Positions 49,001-57,216 of a stretch of 64,000 nucleotides of DNA are shown in pieces. The DNA lies in assembly GCF_024721015.1 (NCBI RefSeq), contig NZ_JANAIF010000001.1:1-64000 (forward strand), written 5' to 3'. The position numbers and the translations under genes are program-made. The stretch comes from Xenorhabdus bovienii (GTDB lineage: Bacteria; Pseudomonadota; Gammaproteobacteria; Enterobacterales; Enterobacteriaceae). The number at the start of each line of letters is the position of its first letter. Within the stretch, counting starts at the first letter, position 1. The notes under the pieces were generated by a model. It did no database searches. It saw only the letters and a list, made by a program, of their open reading frames with translations, and was not told the DNA's origin.

Positions 49001-52000
49001 CTGATATCCTCGAATTTTGCATCAACGCCTTTGGCAGCCTGTAGTTTTTCAATAAATTTCTCCAGCTTGTATGTACCATCCTTCAAGCCAAAGTTATCCC
49101 CTTCTTCAGAGCCGACATCAAATTTCAGCGTCTCATTCTGAGAAGCCGGCTGGCTGAGATCACGCCAACGTAACCTCACGTCTGGATTTTCTGCCGTGGA
49201 AACATTAAAAATGTGTCCAGGACTGGTCGATTTACCGCCTTTCGGCCACCAGCTCACATAGTTTTTCTCATTGAAGCCTCCGGCATCTTCTGCGCTAACC
49301 TGAATACGTCCTTGCCCAATTTGCAGGGCGGCATGTCCCAGTCGGCTGTGATCGCTCGGTTTCCAGACAAACAGAGTGGCACTGACCGGAGACAGTTGCT
49401 GTTCAATTGCCTGATGCACCTTTCTCAAGCCAGACACATCGATGCCGTTGCCATCTTTCGACAAATCTTGGGGTTTCAGGTTTGAGAAGACGGTTTCTGC
49501 CACTTCCTGACCATATTCTCTGGTGACAGCTACTTTGATCTGCCTGACCGCTTTTTCCGTCTCTTCCGCTTTCATCACTAGCTGAATATTGGATTTACCA
49601 CGGGTAACAAAATCACCCTGTTCATCAATATAAAGATGCTTCGAATCTTTGAGATTGGCATTGCCGAGTTTGTTATACAACTCACTGAAACTGCCCTTGC
49701 CCGTACTTGTCAGCGTAGGTTCCGCCAGTACCCGCGATTCTTCCATGCGCACATTGATTTGTGATAGCAGGTTTGTCATGGCGGGTAAGCGTTTTGAATC
49801 AGGATGCCCTAATAGATAGCCTTCAACTTGCTGGTGCAGGCTGATGAGTTTTTCCACGGCATCCAAGTCATAGTCTGCACCGTTTTGCAGGGCTTTTTCG
49901 TAACTGCCGAGCGCTTCCAGTACGTTGCGGTAACTGTCACCAAGGATTTTACCCTTAACGGAAGCCGCATCCTTAAACTCACTGACAGACATCAAGTCAG
50001 TCTTCGGCTTGTAGTTCCAACTGCCATCCACTTTTTTAGCCACGATACGGGTACGCCCCTGCTCGTGGGAAACAATCTGGTCTGCCACCAAATACAAGGC
50101 ATCCGGCAGTTTTCCGTAATCGTCGTAGTTGGCGAGGATGAAACGCTCAATAGCCTTGATCTGAGCCGGATCTTCCGCATCTTCCACCATGATCGTCTTG
50201 AAATCATCACCGTCATGACCCGGCCACCGGCGCACTTCAAAGCCTTCATCATCAGCTTCACGTACCAGCAGGTTGCGCTCTGTCCGCAGTCCGTAGAATG
50301 GCAATGCCTGATTCAACATGTTGTCGATGGCGCTCAGTTTTATGTCGAGATCAATCAGTGTATCGGGCTTATACCCTGCCGGATTCAGCGTAAGTAGTCT
50401 TTCCTGTTCTCCAATGCTGAGAGAATCAAAACGTGCCTTCACAGAAACGCCGGCTTCCGTCAGCCTGCGGCCAATAGTTTCAGGTGCTGCGCCCTGATAT
50501 TCACGGGCAGGTTTATCCAGCAGACGGATTTCGCCCACCAGCCCTTCACGCTGCAATTGACGTAGTACCGGCAGTTCAACATTCCAGAAATAGTTGCCAA
50601 GACGCAATCCCCCTTCTGCAATGACATACACGTCATCACGAGATCCGGTGGCATAGAGGGAGCTCCAGAACCCGGTGTTGCTCCGTGCCGAAGCATTAAT
50701 GGCCGTTTGTAATGCGTTATGTTCGGCATTGTCAGAATCGAGATATACGTTGCCCCAACGCATCAGGGTTTTGTTCAGTTCGATGGCAAAAGAGTTGCCT
50801 TTCACATCAATATCGTAGACCACTTTCTTGCCGTCGGTCTGCACGGCATCAAGAACATTGCGGTATTGCTTGAAGTTTTTGCCAGACCAGAACGACACGA
50901 TGCTTTTATCACCATGGACAGGCTCAAAACTATAGCCATATTGTTCCAGCTTAGAGACGAATTCGACACGCTTATCCCAGTTACAATCAATCGTGGCATC
51001 AACGAACAGTTTCGCCAGCGGAGCGACTTGCTCTTTCGGCACATTATTGTCAGTCCCCTCAAGGTATCCCTCAACAAAGGTCACCAACCTCTGTCTGATG
51101 TTATCGGGAATATCAGCATCACCGCGATCAAACCCAGGCACCGGAATATAGGTATCTGTGGCAATATTGTTGTCACTGTCCAGCCAACGGTAAACATCTG
51201 CAACTTTTTGTGCTCTTATGGCAGTGGCAGGCGCTTCGGGTGCATCAGTAGATCCCTGCTGAACATGGGTTTCACCCAGCGCTTGCAGGCCACTGAGATC
51301 CAGACCGGAAATTTTCGGCGTGTTTCTGACCCATTCGGTAGGCACATCTGCGGTCTTGCTGACAGGCTGACTGGCAGACGTTTCTGTATAAGCCGATATC
51401 AGGGTAGCCCCGGTACTTTTACCGCGTTTTGCTGCATTGATCTGTAAGCGATTCAATGCTGCTTTTGCCTCAGTCAGCTCGTCGAGGTCTTCATCCAGAT
51501 ATTGTAATTCCTTACTGAACCCGGTATTTGTCTCATCTTTCGGTGCAAAACCGATAGGATTATCCGTTTTTATCCGCTCAGGCTGGTTTTCAGCGGCATG
51601 GGACTCATAGGCAGTGCCTGACAAGCCACTGCCTGCTGCACCCGCGCGGTTCGGTTTGTAGTTATCACTCTGTTTTGCGGCTTTGGCATCAGATTGCACC
51701 TGTGCTGTCTGGCTGACTGCCTCAGAAACTTCATGTTGACCACGCTGTTCAGCTTTCTGCACTGCGGCCTTAGCGTCACTTTCAGCGTGTTCAGCCTGTT
51801 TCTTTTGGCTTAAGGCTTGCTGCTTCCTGAATTCGGCATTAGTGCGGGTCTGTTCAATCTCTTTTTGAGACTGCTGCTGGTGTTGCTCGCCTTTGCTGAC
51901 CCCGGCTTCCGATTTAGCCACCGCATCTTTGAGATCACCAAAACGTTCTAAGGCCGCGCGCTGTGAGCGATCCAACTGCTGCTGTGCTGTTTCGTCTGCA

Positions 52001-55000
52001 CGATTCAGTTGTGTCTGAACCTGCCCTAACAAACCACCCGCAAATTGAGCACGCCACTGTTCACCGGATTTCCCATGATGCTTGCCGTAGCTATCCAGTG
52101 TTGCCAGCCCTTTGACTTTCTCCGCCAATTCTTCGGTAACAGCTTCGGCTTCATTATTTATTGCATCGCGCTGGTCTTGTCCATTCCCATTCAAAGCCTC
52201 CAGATCCGTGGCTTCTAATTGCGCTCGAGAGCCAGAAACGGCGGCCAGTTGTGTATCCCTTTCCTGTTCCAGACGCTGGCGATCAGCTTCTGCTTTTTCT
52301 TTATCCTGTAACGCATTCTGTGCGGCGGTGTCCTGCTGCACATGGCCAGCAATGGCACTGTCTGGCAGCTCAGATTTGGCAACGACATTATCCAGAATGT
52401 AGCCCAGACCATCATTTGTGCCTGTGCCTTTAAACTCCAGCCGGTTGCTGCCCGCCTGTGCGGTTAATGACAATGTTTTATTCTGCCATTCCGCGTTACC
52501 TGCGGAAATTGAGAACACGGTTTTTCCGTTCCACAGTACTTCCATACCGTTGTCAGCAGAAATATCGGCGCGTTTTGCAAAATCAAAACTCAGCGTGATG
52601 GATTCGCCCACCGTGAGATCACTAATATCCTGATAAATACTGGTATTAGAATCCTTATCAGCATGGGTATAAGCATCGAGCTCACTGACACGTTCGCCAT
52701 GACCCTCATTACTGAGGCCATAGGACTGTGCAGCATAATAGGCTTCAATACCATTGGTGGATTGCCAGCCGTCTGCGCCCTGCTCAAAGTCTCCATTGAC
52801 AATGAGATTGCGCGACTGATTAGAGCTCAACCGTTTTTCATTGCCCAAGGTATTCTGGATACTGTCAGTGTCCGGGGTATCAACGCCCGTCACCGAACCT
52901 TTCAGGCTATTCTGCAAATCAGATTTGACCTGCTCCATTTCAGTCAACTGGAAACCATTCAGCGCGGAAACTTCGGGCAGATTAATGGCACCGCGTCCCT
53001 TATGAGTTCCCGATGTGTTGGCTTCGTCGCCATTAACCAGATAGCTAATACCCTTACTGCCCGCCACGCCAAGCAGTGTCTGCTTCACGTTGTCAAATAA
53101 GGCACCCAGCTTATTGCTCTCGGTATTACTTTCCGCAACGGCAAGACTATAAAAATCGCCATTACCCACCTGAATCGCCACGTTATTGCGTGCATAAGAG
53201 GCGTTAATGTTTAAGCCGTCACCCACACGGATATTGGCATTTGCCTGACCTTTCATGACGGAAACATTCAGGCCATCACCCACTCGGGTATTGACGTTGA
53301 GTTTGCCCCAGGCCACATTGACGGAAACGCCATCACCCACTTTGGTATTGACATTCAAATCACCGTGAACGGTGGTAACACTCAGGCCATTGCCTACAGT
53401 CGTCGTGATGTTGCCCTTACCTTTGGCTGCCGTGACTTGCATGCCATCACCCACTTTGGTAACAACATTGCCCTGACTCCACAGTGCATTGAAACTGTCT
53501 CCATTACCAATCTGGGTCACAATATTGGCATCGCCTTTGGCAAGTACGACATTACGTCCGTCACCCACTTTGGTGATCACGTTGGCCTTGCCCCAAGCAC
53601 CCGTGTAATCATCGCCCTTGCCCACATGAGTCACAATGTTGGCTTGACCTTGCACTACGGTAACTTCCTGGCCATCACCCACTTTAGTGATGATATTCGC
53701 TTCACCTTTGGCAAAGTTATAACGATCACCCTCGCCAATATGGGTCATGATGTTGGCCTTGCCCCAAACGGCATTGATTCCCAACCCATCACCCAACTTG
53801 GTCATGATGTTGGCTTCACCCTTGGCGAACCCGATGGTGGTTCCATCACCCAGATGGGTCATGACATTGCCGATTTTAGAAATCAGTAAACTCACGGTGG
53901 TTCCGTCACCCACTTTGGTCAACACGTTGCCTTTACCAAGCAGCACGGCTGCTGTAGTACCATCACCAACATGGGTCACCACGTTAGCCTCAGAAGCCGC
54001 AACAACCCCCATGAAATCGTTGCCGACTTTTGTCATGATGTTGGCTTTGCCCAATGCAAGGACGCCAGTCAAACCGTCGCCGACATGCGTCATGATATTA
54101 GCTTTGCCAAACATGGCCGCAAGGGTGGTTCCATTACCCACTTTGGTCATCACGTTGACAGAACCCACAAACAGGCCGATGCTGGTTCCATCACCCACAT
54201 GGGTATAAATGTTGGCTTCACTCACCATCAACCCGGCTGTCAGACCATTGCCGACTTTAGTCAGAATGTTCGCCTTACCCAGCATGGCGGCAAAGGTGTC
54301 ACCGTTACCAATCTGGGTAAGGATATTGCCCTCGCCAATCATGGCAGAAAGCACTTCACCATGACCGACTTTAGTCGCAATGTTGCCTTTGGCAACCATC
54401 AAAGCCACGCTCATACCATCACCAACGTGCGTGAACACATTGCCGGCAGCCAGCATTAATGCCAGTGCGTCACCATCGCCAACTTTGGTGAAAATATTCC
54501 CGATACCCCCCATCAGTGCCCAGGCATTTCCCTGACCAACGTGAGTGAAAATGTTACCTGCCCCCACCATAGCCGCGATGGTTGTCCCCTCGCCCACTTT
54601 GGTGAAAATGTTACCCGCCGCCGCCATCACGCCCAGCGTCTGCCCATTGCCGACATGAGTCAGAATGTTACCAAGACCCAACATGATGCCCGTGGTATCG
54701 CCGTTGCCGACTTTGGTCAGAATGTTCACGCCGCCCAGCAGGATACCGGTGGTTTTGCCATCACCAACATGGGTCAGCACGTTGGCACCGCCGCCCATGA
54801 CAGACAATACGTCTCCCTTGCCCTTTTTAGTCAGGACATTGGCACCACCCAGTGCGATGGCTTTCGTGTTGGACGTTTCACGATCATTGCTGATATGGGT
54901 AATGATGTTGGCGCCGCCTAACATGGCGGATTCAAGATCGCCTTCACCGACTTTGGTCAGGACGTTAGCACCGCCCAGCAGAATGGAGGAAACATGACCT

Positions 55001-57189
55001 TTCCCCATTTGAGTCAAGACATTGAAGCCACCGACACCAGACCAGAATGCGTCGCCATGACCGATTTGGGTGTGGGTATTGAAACCACCGCCCATTGAAA
55101 TGCGGCTGTTGCCGTTGCCCTTGTGAATGGAGATATTGCCGACCGCCAAAAGATGAGCGAGATAGCGGCCATCACCGACGCGAACCAGTATATTGGCCGC
55201 TCCTCCGGCATTCACGTCCATGTCACCACGCAACCCTTGATGCAGTATGACGTTGGCAATTCCGACACCGTTGAAAGTCAGGTTGCCTTCTTTGCCTTTT
55301 TTGACGATGACGTTCGCCGCTCCGCCGCCATTAAATTCCGTGTTACCAAACTCAGAAGTATGTTCAATCACATTGGCGATGCCTGCCCCATTAAAGTAGA
55401 CATTGCCACGGGTAACGTTGGAGTGGATAACGTTACCGCCACCTGCGCCTGTATAGTGAACATCACCGGAACTTTTACCGCTGCTCGTCGGCGCTTTGAA
55501 TAACGCCAGATCACTGTATTCGTGCATGCCAGATACGCGCCCTGAAGCTGTACGTACTGCCTTAGCACTGTAATGAAGATCGCTCAGAGTATAGATACCC
55601 GCCGGCACGGCTTGATAGCCATTAGCAGAAGAAATATCTTCGTTCGCCAGTTTCGCCATGCGATCTTCCAAACTGAGCCAAGCCTGTGCGTTATATTGCA
55701 GCATGCCTGTTTTTGGATCGTTCCTCAGTTCAATAACCACAATTTTGGTATATTTATCGATTCGCTTGGCATAGATATAAGTGTTCGATTTATGGTTGGA
55801 TTTCACCACCTGTACATCGGCGGTGCCTCCCTTACTGTCAATCGCATAGCCACCCATTTTAGCATTTGACAATGTGACATCTGCTACATTAACCAGCACG
55901 CCATCGCCATGATTCATCCATTGGTCTTCAGCCAGTTTTTCCTCAACAGCATGGACGGTAACAGATTGCTGGTGTTCAACGGTCAGATTTGACAGGGTGT
56001 AAGCACCGTCAATATTGACGCCCGCAAAACCACCTTCACCAGAGATATCCTGCTTCTCAAGGTCTTTAAGATGGTTCCCATTCTTGTACCAAGCCGTCGA
56101 GTGATAGATCAGTTTGCCGGTTTCAGGATCATTACGGAGCTGAACTTTGTTGACTTTGGTATACATGCCATCAGCAAACGCAAACAGATAAGTGTTCGCT
56201 TCCTGTGCCGATTTAAGACCCGTCACCTGCTCGTTGTAGCCAATCCACTTACCACTCAGGGTCGCATTTTTCAACACAATGTCTTCGGCTTTGGCATATT
56301 CCATGCCTTCGTTATCGAAGTCATGGGCTGTGCCCTTGCGGGTAATCTGGTTATAGCCCCCCACTCCTGCAAAACGGATATCACCGTGCGCAACATCAGA
56401 GTACAGGCTGTTATAACCGCCAGCGCCTTCGAACTTGATATCGCCTCTGGTTTCAGAATAGACATCATCCGTCTGGCGGGTACGTTCAATACGGTTAGAA
56501 GCCCCTGCGCCCGTTAAAGTGACGTTGCCAATTTTTCCTCTGCGGACAAGATTGTTAGCCGCTCCTGCGCCCGCAAAAAAAATATCACCACTTTCGACTC
56601 TGGAGCTGATGATGTTTGCCGCACCGATGCCTTCAAAGGTCAGATCACCGTTAGACCCCTGATAACGGTTGAACCATGTGCGATCAATCTTGTTTCCACC
56701 CCCCGCGCCGGCAAAATAGAAATTTCCCTGATTGGTTTCATGCCAGAGTTCGTTATACGCCCCTGCGCCCTTAAAAGTGAAATTTCCTTCCAATCCCTTG
56801 CGGGTGATGCCATTGTAGCCAGACGCGCCAGAATAATCGATTCGACCTTTATCACCTGTGTGATTGATTTTCAGTCCACCGGCAGCGCCAGCAAAATCTA
56901 TCGTGCCATCGCTTGTTTTATTGATGGAGGTATAACCTGAGCCTCCTTTTACCGTCAGAGTACCGCTCGTATCGTTAATATCCAGATACCCGGCCGCCCC
57001 CACGACAGTATCGTGCCCCCATGTCGTATTGACTGTTGCACCAACGGAACCCACTACAATGTGATCATTCCCGCCATAGGCGTTAATGACGCCGCCAATG
57101 CCGATGGCGTGTATTGTATTTCCATCATTATCATCTTCATATTTACCGGTAAAGGCATATGCCGCACTTCGGTTGGATGATTTTCCCAT
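43039..57189 (-). CDS. rtxA: MARTX toxin, effectors DUF1-like/RID/ABH/MCF-like
   Basis: Multifunctional-autoprocessing RTX toxin of 4,716 residues (V. cholerae RtxA is about 4,545). The start follows CAGGATTACTT. Layout: A repeats with GAGxxN motifs (about 30-295 and 573-690) around a duplicated non-repeat module (296-560); 19-residue B repeats (about 690-1340); CBM-like module (about 1455-1620, LIVNGDFEQGADGW); coiled coil (about 1620-1960); DUF1-like domain (about 2000-2395, FWSG at 2100-2103); RID with membrane-localisation helices (about 2396-2490) and H2619/C2859, spaced exactly as in V. cholerae; ABH lipase (S3100 in GYSMGG, H3210); MCF-like C58 peptidase (R3374-C3375-D3376, H3487, D3506); cysteine protease (H3702 in GHGR, C3747 in VGCS); C repeats (about 3886-3980); RTX calcium repeats (about 4350-4590). 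No actin-crosslinking or RRSP domain is seen. RID and ABH lower Rho, autophagy and endosome functions in known toxins. Confidence 0.95.
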   Translation of the reverse strand: MGKSSNRSAAYAFTGKYEDDNDGNTIHAIGIGGVINAYGGNDHIVVGSVGATVNTTWGHDTVVGAAGYLDINDTSGTLTVKGGSGYTSINKTSDGTIDFAGAAGGLKINHTGDKGRIDYSGASGYNGITRKGLEGNFTFKGAGAYNELWHETNQGNFYFAGAGGGNKIDRTWFNRYQGSNGDLTFEGIGAANIISSRVESGDIFFAGAGAANNLVRRGKIGNVTLTGAGASNRIERTRQTDDVYSETRGDIKFEGAGGYNSLYSDVAHGDIRFAGVGGYNQITRKGTAHDFDNEGMEYAKAEDIVLKNATLSGKWIGYNEQVTGLKSAQEANTYLFAFADGMYTKVNKVQLRNDPETGKLIYHSTAWYKNGNHLKDLEKQDISGEGGFAGVNIDGAYTLSNLTVEHQQSVTVHAVEEKLAEDQWMNHGDGVLVNVADVTLSNAKMGGYAIDSKGGTADVQVVKSNHKSNTYIYAKRIDKYTKIVVIELRNDPKTGMLQYNAQAWLSLEDRMAKLANEDISSANGYQAVPAGIYTLSDLHYSAKAVRTASGRVSGMHEYSDLALFKAPTSSGKSSGDVHYTGAGGGNVIHSNVTRGNVYFNGAGIANVIEHTSEFGNTEFNGGGAANVIVKKGKEGNLTFNGVGIANVILHQGLRGDMDVNAGGAANILVRVGDGRYLAHLLAVGNISIHKGNGNSRISMGGGFNTHTQIGHGDAFWSGVGGFNVLTQMGKGHVSSILLGGANVLTKVGEGDLESAMLGGANIITHISNDRETSNTKAIALGGANVLTKKGKGDVLSVMGGGANVLTHVGDGKTTGILLGGVNILTKVGNGDTTGIMLGLGNILTHVGNGQTLGVMAAAGNIFTKVGEGTTIAAMVGAGNIFTHVGQGNAWALMGGIGNIFTKVGDGDALALMLAAGNVFTHVGDGMSVALMVAKGNIATKVGHGEVLSAMIGEGNILTQIGNGDTFAAMLGKANILTKVGNGLTAGLMVSEANIYTHVGDGTSIGLFVGSVNVMTKVGNGTTLAAMFGKANIMTHVGDGLTGVLALGKANIMTKVGNDFMGVVAASEANVVTHVGDGTTAAVLLGKGNVLTKVGDGTTVSLLISKIGNVMTHLGDGTTIGFAKGEANIMTKLGDGLGINAVWGKANIMTHIGEGDRYNFAKGEANIITKVGDGQEVTVVQGQANIVTHVGKGDDYTGAWGKANVITKVGDGRNVVLAKGDANIVTQIGNGDSFNALWSQGNVVTKVGDGMQVTAAKGKGNITTTVGNGLSVTTVHGDLNVNTKVGDGVSVNVAWGKLNVNTRVGDGLNVSVMKGQANANIRVGDGLNINASYARNNVAIQVGNGDFYSLAVAESNTESNKLGALFDNVKQTLLGVAGSKGISYLVNGDEANTSGTHKGRGAINLPEVSALNGFQLTEMEQVKSDLQNSLKGSVTGVDTPDTDSIQNTLGNEKRLSSNQSRNLIVNGDFEQGADGWQSTNGIEAYYAAQSYGLSNEGHGERVSELDAYTHADKDSNTSIYQDISDLTVGESITLSFDFAKRADISADNGMEVLWNGKTVFSISAGNAEWQNKTLSLTAQAGSNRLEFKGTGTNDGLGYILDNVVAKSELPDSAIAGHVQQDTAAQNALQDKEKAEADRQRLEQERDTQLAAVSGSRAQLEATDLEALNGNGQDQRDAINNEAEAVTEELAEKVKGLATLDSYGKHHGKSGEQWRAQFAGGLLGQVQTQLNRADETAQQQLDRSQRAALERFGDLKDAVAKSEAGVSKGEQHQQQSQKEIEQTRTNAEFRKQQALSQKKQAEHAESDAKAAVQKAEQRGQHEVSEAVSQTAQVQSDAKAAKQSDNYKPNRAGAAGSGLSGTAYESHAAENQPERIKTDNPIGFAPKDETNTGFSKELQYLDEDLDELTEAKAALNRLQINAAKRGKSTGATLISAYTETSASQPVSKTADVPTEWVRNTPKISGLDLSGLQALGETHVQQGSTDAPEAPATAIRAQKVADVYRWLDSDNNIATDTYIPVPGFDRGDADIPDNIRQRLVTFVEGYLEGTDNNVPKEQVAPLAKLFVDATIDCNWDKRVEFVSKLEQYGYSFEPVHGDKSIVSFWSGKNFKQYRNVLDAVQTDGKKVVYDIDVKGNSFAIELNKTLMRWGNVYLDSDNAEHNALQTAINASARSNTGFWSSLYATGSRDDVYVIAEGGLRLGNYFWNVELPVLRQLQREGLVGEIRLLDKPAREYQGAAPETIGRRLTEAGVSVKARFDSLSIGEQERLLTLNPAGYKPDTLIDLDIKLSAIDNMLNQALPFYGLRTERNLLVREADDEGFEVRRWPGHDGDDFKTIMVEDAEDPAQIKAIERFILANYDDYGKLPDALYLVADQIVSHEQGRTRIVAKKVDGSWNYKPKTDLMSVSEFKDAASVKGKILGDSYRNVLEALGSYEKALQNGADYDLDAVEKLISLHQQVEGYLLGHPDSKRLPAMTNLLSQINVRMEESRVLAEPTLTSTGKGSFSELYNKLGNANLKDSKHLYIDEQGDFVTRGKSNIQLVMKAEETEKAVRQIKVAVTREYGQEVAETVFSNLKPQDLSKDGNGIDVSGLRKVHQAIEQQLSPVSATLFVWKPSDHSRLGHAALQIGQGRIQVSAEDAGGFNEKNYVSWWPKGGKSTSPGHIFNVSTAENPDVRLRWRDLSQPASQNETLKFDVGSEEGDNFGLKDGTYKLEKFIEKLQAAKGVDAKFEDISEGFAMSALANPNLLKSAGIPEHISRPFIEQWENGNIDMQDIGRDFAEALRTAAKQKITPELTEKRITNIVRQFAERELSDIQDFKASEADQGRVFRINLAGLDAAAMQAEWNKISQNPDARYQILNSNCSSIVAKVLKAGGADKVIGHTWRPNFGIWTPTELFNYAQKLQEAQIERIANKPKRIVGEDLEALNQQAKKDNVLEKVAIDNDGKPPRDREPFNPVTRFLNNELYGAKEDRRNVHGYTQTALDTAVTNGTADKVTLRGDAGRLTGYYHQGEQKPDVATEPNAAKKVVLFIHGSGSSAEEQASVIQNQYQKQGIDMLAVNMRGYGSSDGRPSEKGLYHDARTMFRYLVNDRGVRPENIIIHGYSMGGPIAANLARYAERNGQTVSGLLLDRPMPSMTKAITAHEVPNPAGMTGVLAKSVNGQFSVEKNLQGISKQTPIMLLTDNEGLGEAGEKLRAKLVIDGYQVSGEHTFYGHEASSRLMNQYAEQIVTGLFDVKRQPDESTALKGIKSDLKRYGEALEPQKGAPGKTKDIRATQDFLTGYQQGHAEQTVDGFRSDMNIKQLVDLLVKGNWTAEQKGSLAWEIESRALKITFQPQAEKHNRLFNDVVSAGVADTKANKHLAPQLLLLNLSNDGFGGRCDPLSKLVLVAKQLENNGQDGVARKLLEKMYSAAAVLSNPELYSDTERGNASKLLGSLAALHARNPMHDISMKVWQEKLEGKQALTVNGVIGKVTAANADGKPVLLELDAPGHAMAAWAKGSGENRVYGFYDPNAGIVEFSSAEKFGDYLTRFFGKSGLNMEQSYKLPKNDAGEITFNRVVVMDGSVLATYSPTRADKTTMQGILDLNIFDETPIKAHSGVEITHEVKVPLKDNLPEGVDRVVNNENVEYWEPAFVKPQAEGGDSRFNGQVIIQTENDPVAAKAAARLAGKHPDSSVIVQLDANGQYRVVYGDPATLSGKLRWQIVGHGRDESVQNHTRMSGYSADELALKLKQFRTDFKQAGSPDHISLVGCSLISDDKRDGFARHFISELDKQGIRTTVSARSSEVAVDSIGRKFTRNAEEQWVHKLVDNKIVLGWNDKGELETHAERIRRGISESDINLSRIGHMDTDVKAKGAIAENTETFHAPEQHKKVNDDSSATSPAKSSNNKLSYSGNIQVQAGDGEFTAINWGTTNVGIKVGTGGFKSLAFGDNNVMVHMGNGDSKHSVNIAGYQALEGAQFFMGNRNVSFNKGRSNDLIVMMDKSIPTPPLINPFDGASRISDVLQGIAGSFDSPDWLSAQDQQWTLESAKKYVSDLSGLDLTSSVDYNPLTDLDAENERSSRGLKSDIETTLNKKYNQWLGRKGNTREMGNVSRADKFRQANEKLAFNFAVGGQGADIQVTTGNWNFMFGDNIQSILDTNLGSLFGLMTQEYTSTGMAKTTFTFSPTDLPRQLKNKLLGNLAGVSADTTLADIFGVDYTADGHIVSRSNQSVDGVAILREMLEVIGEFSGDQLQAFTDPAKLLGSLEAGLNMGADGVKSFAESHGLKAKAPDENKEGHVSISEKGKPVQEAEELPSDRAFGFNLPSLFTTLFKQDKQVEMASLVADLKENLTADLLNMQDKTFDFLRNSGHLQGDGDMHVSLGNYNFNWGGDGKDLGAYLGDNNNFWGGRGDDVYYSVGTSNIFTGGEGNDMGVLMGRENMMFGGAGNDVAVLAGRINYAYMGDGDDQVFVFGEGGVIDGGKGRDYIVASGNFNNILAGEGQDYVVAIGNNNQVGLGEGNDFATVFGNYNNIDGNAGNNAIKLMGYHAAINGGTGDDHLIADVVSKFSQLNGGDGDDLLVLGGYQNHFKGGTGVNSFVVSGAVIDNVVEDIKRGDKIIFNNPNWQKLWFQRSGYDLVLLTGRDVTDTSAQGKFEAMGSVTFNDYFNGNRADIVTQMGDKDAQGEREYTALSANSVDSLVQAMSGFAPNMGDTGFIDTLDSQTKSTILTAWADTTSGKSKLA
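53190..55130 (-). repeat. MARTX B-repeat array (57-nt units, alternating TK/TH)
   Basis: About 34 tandem 19-residue units of the form T-x-VGxG-x8-GNxx within rtxA (residues about 690-1340). From about residue 745 on, 29 successive units alternate strictly between TK and TH, TQ or TT at the repeat head, so the true period is 38 residues (114 nt). One unit (ending THLGDG near 53,850) has one extra residue and one near 54,880 has a 5-residue insertion. The repeats are thought to help the toxin form its membrane conduit. Confidence 0.9.
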
Positions 57190-57216
57190 AAGTAATCCTG
57201 GTATTGGGCAGAAAAA

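Noticed and set aside
53365..54921. Several plus-strand frames rich in GHNVG/MGHDV-type repeats
   Set aside because: These mirror the TKVGDG/THVGDG B repeats on the minus strand; they are shadows of the repetitive toxin gene.
53190..55130. Regular DNA repetition resembling a CRISPR or satellite array
   Set aside because: The 57-nt period is protein-coding, divergent at third positions, and has no repeat-spacer structure.
43039..57189. RRSP/DUF5 and actin-crosslinking effectors in the MARTX toxin
   Set aside because: No matching motif was found between MCF and the cysteine protease or elsewhere; the arm passes directly from MCF to CPD.
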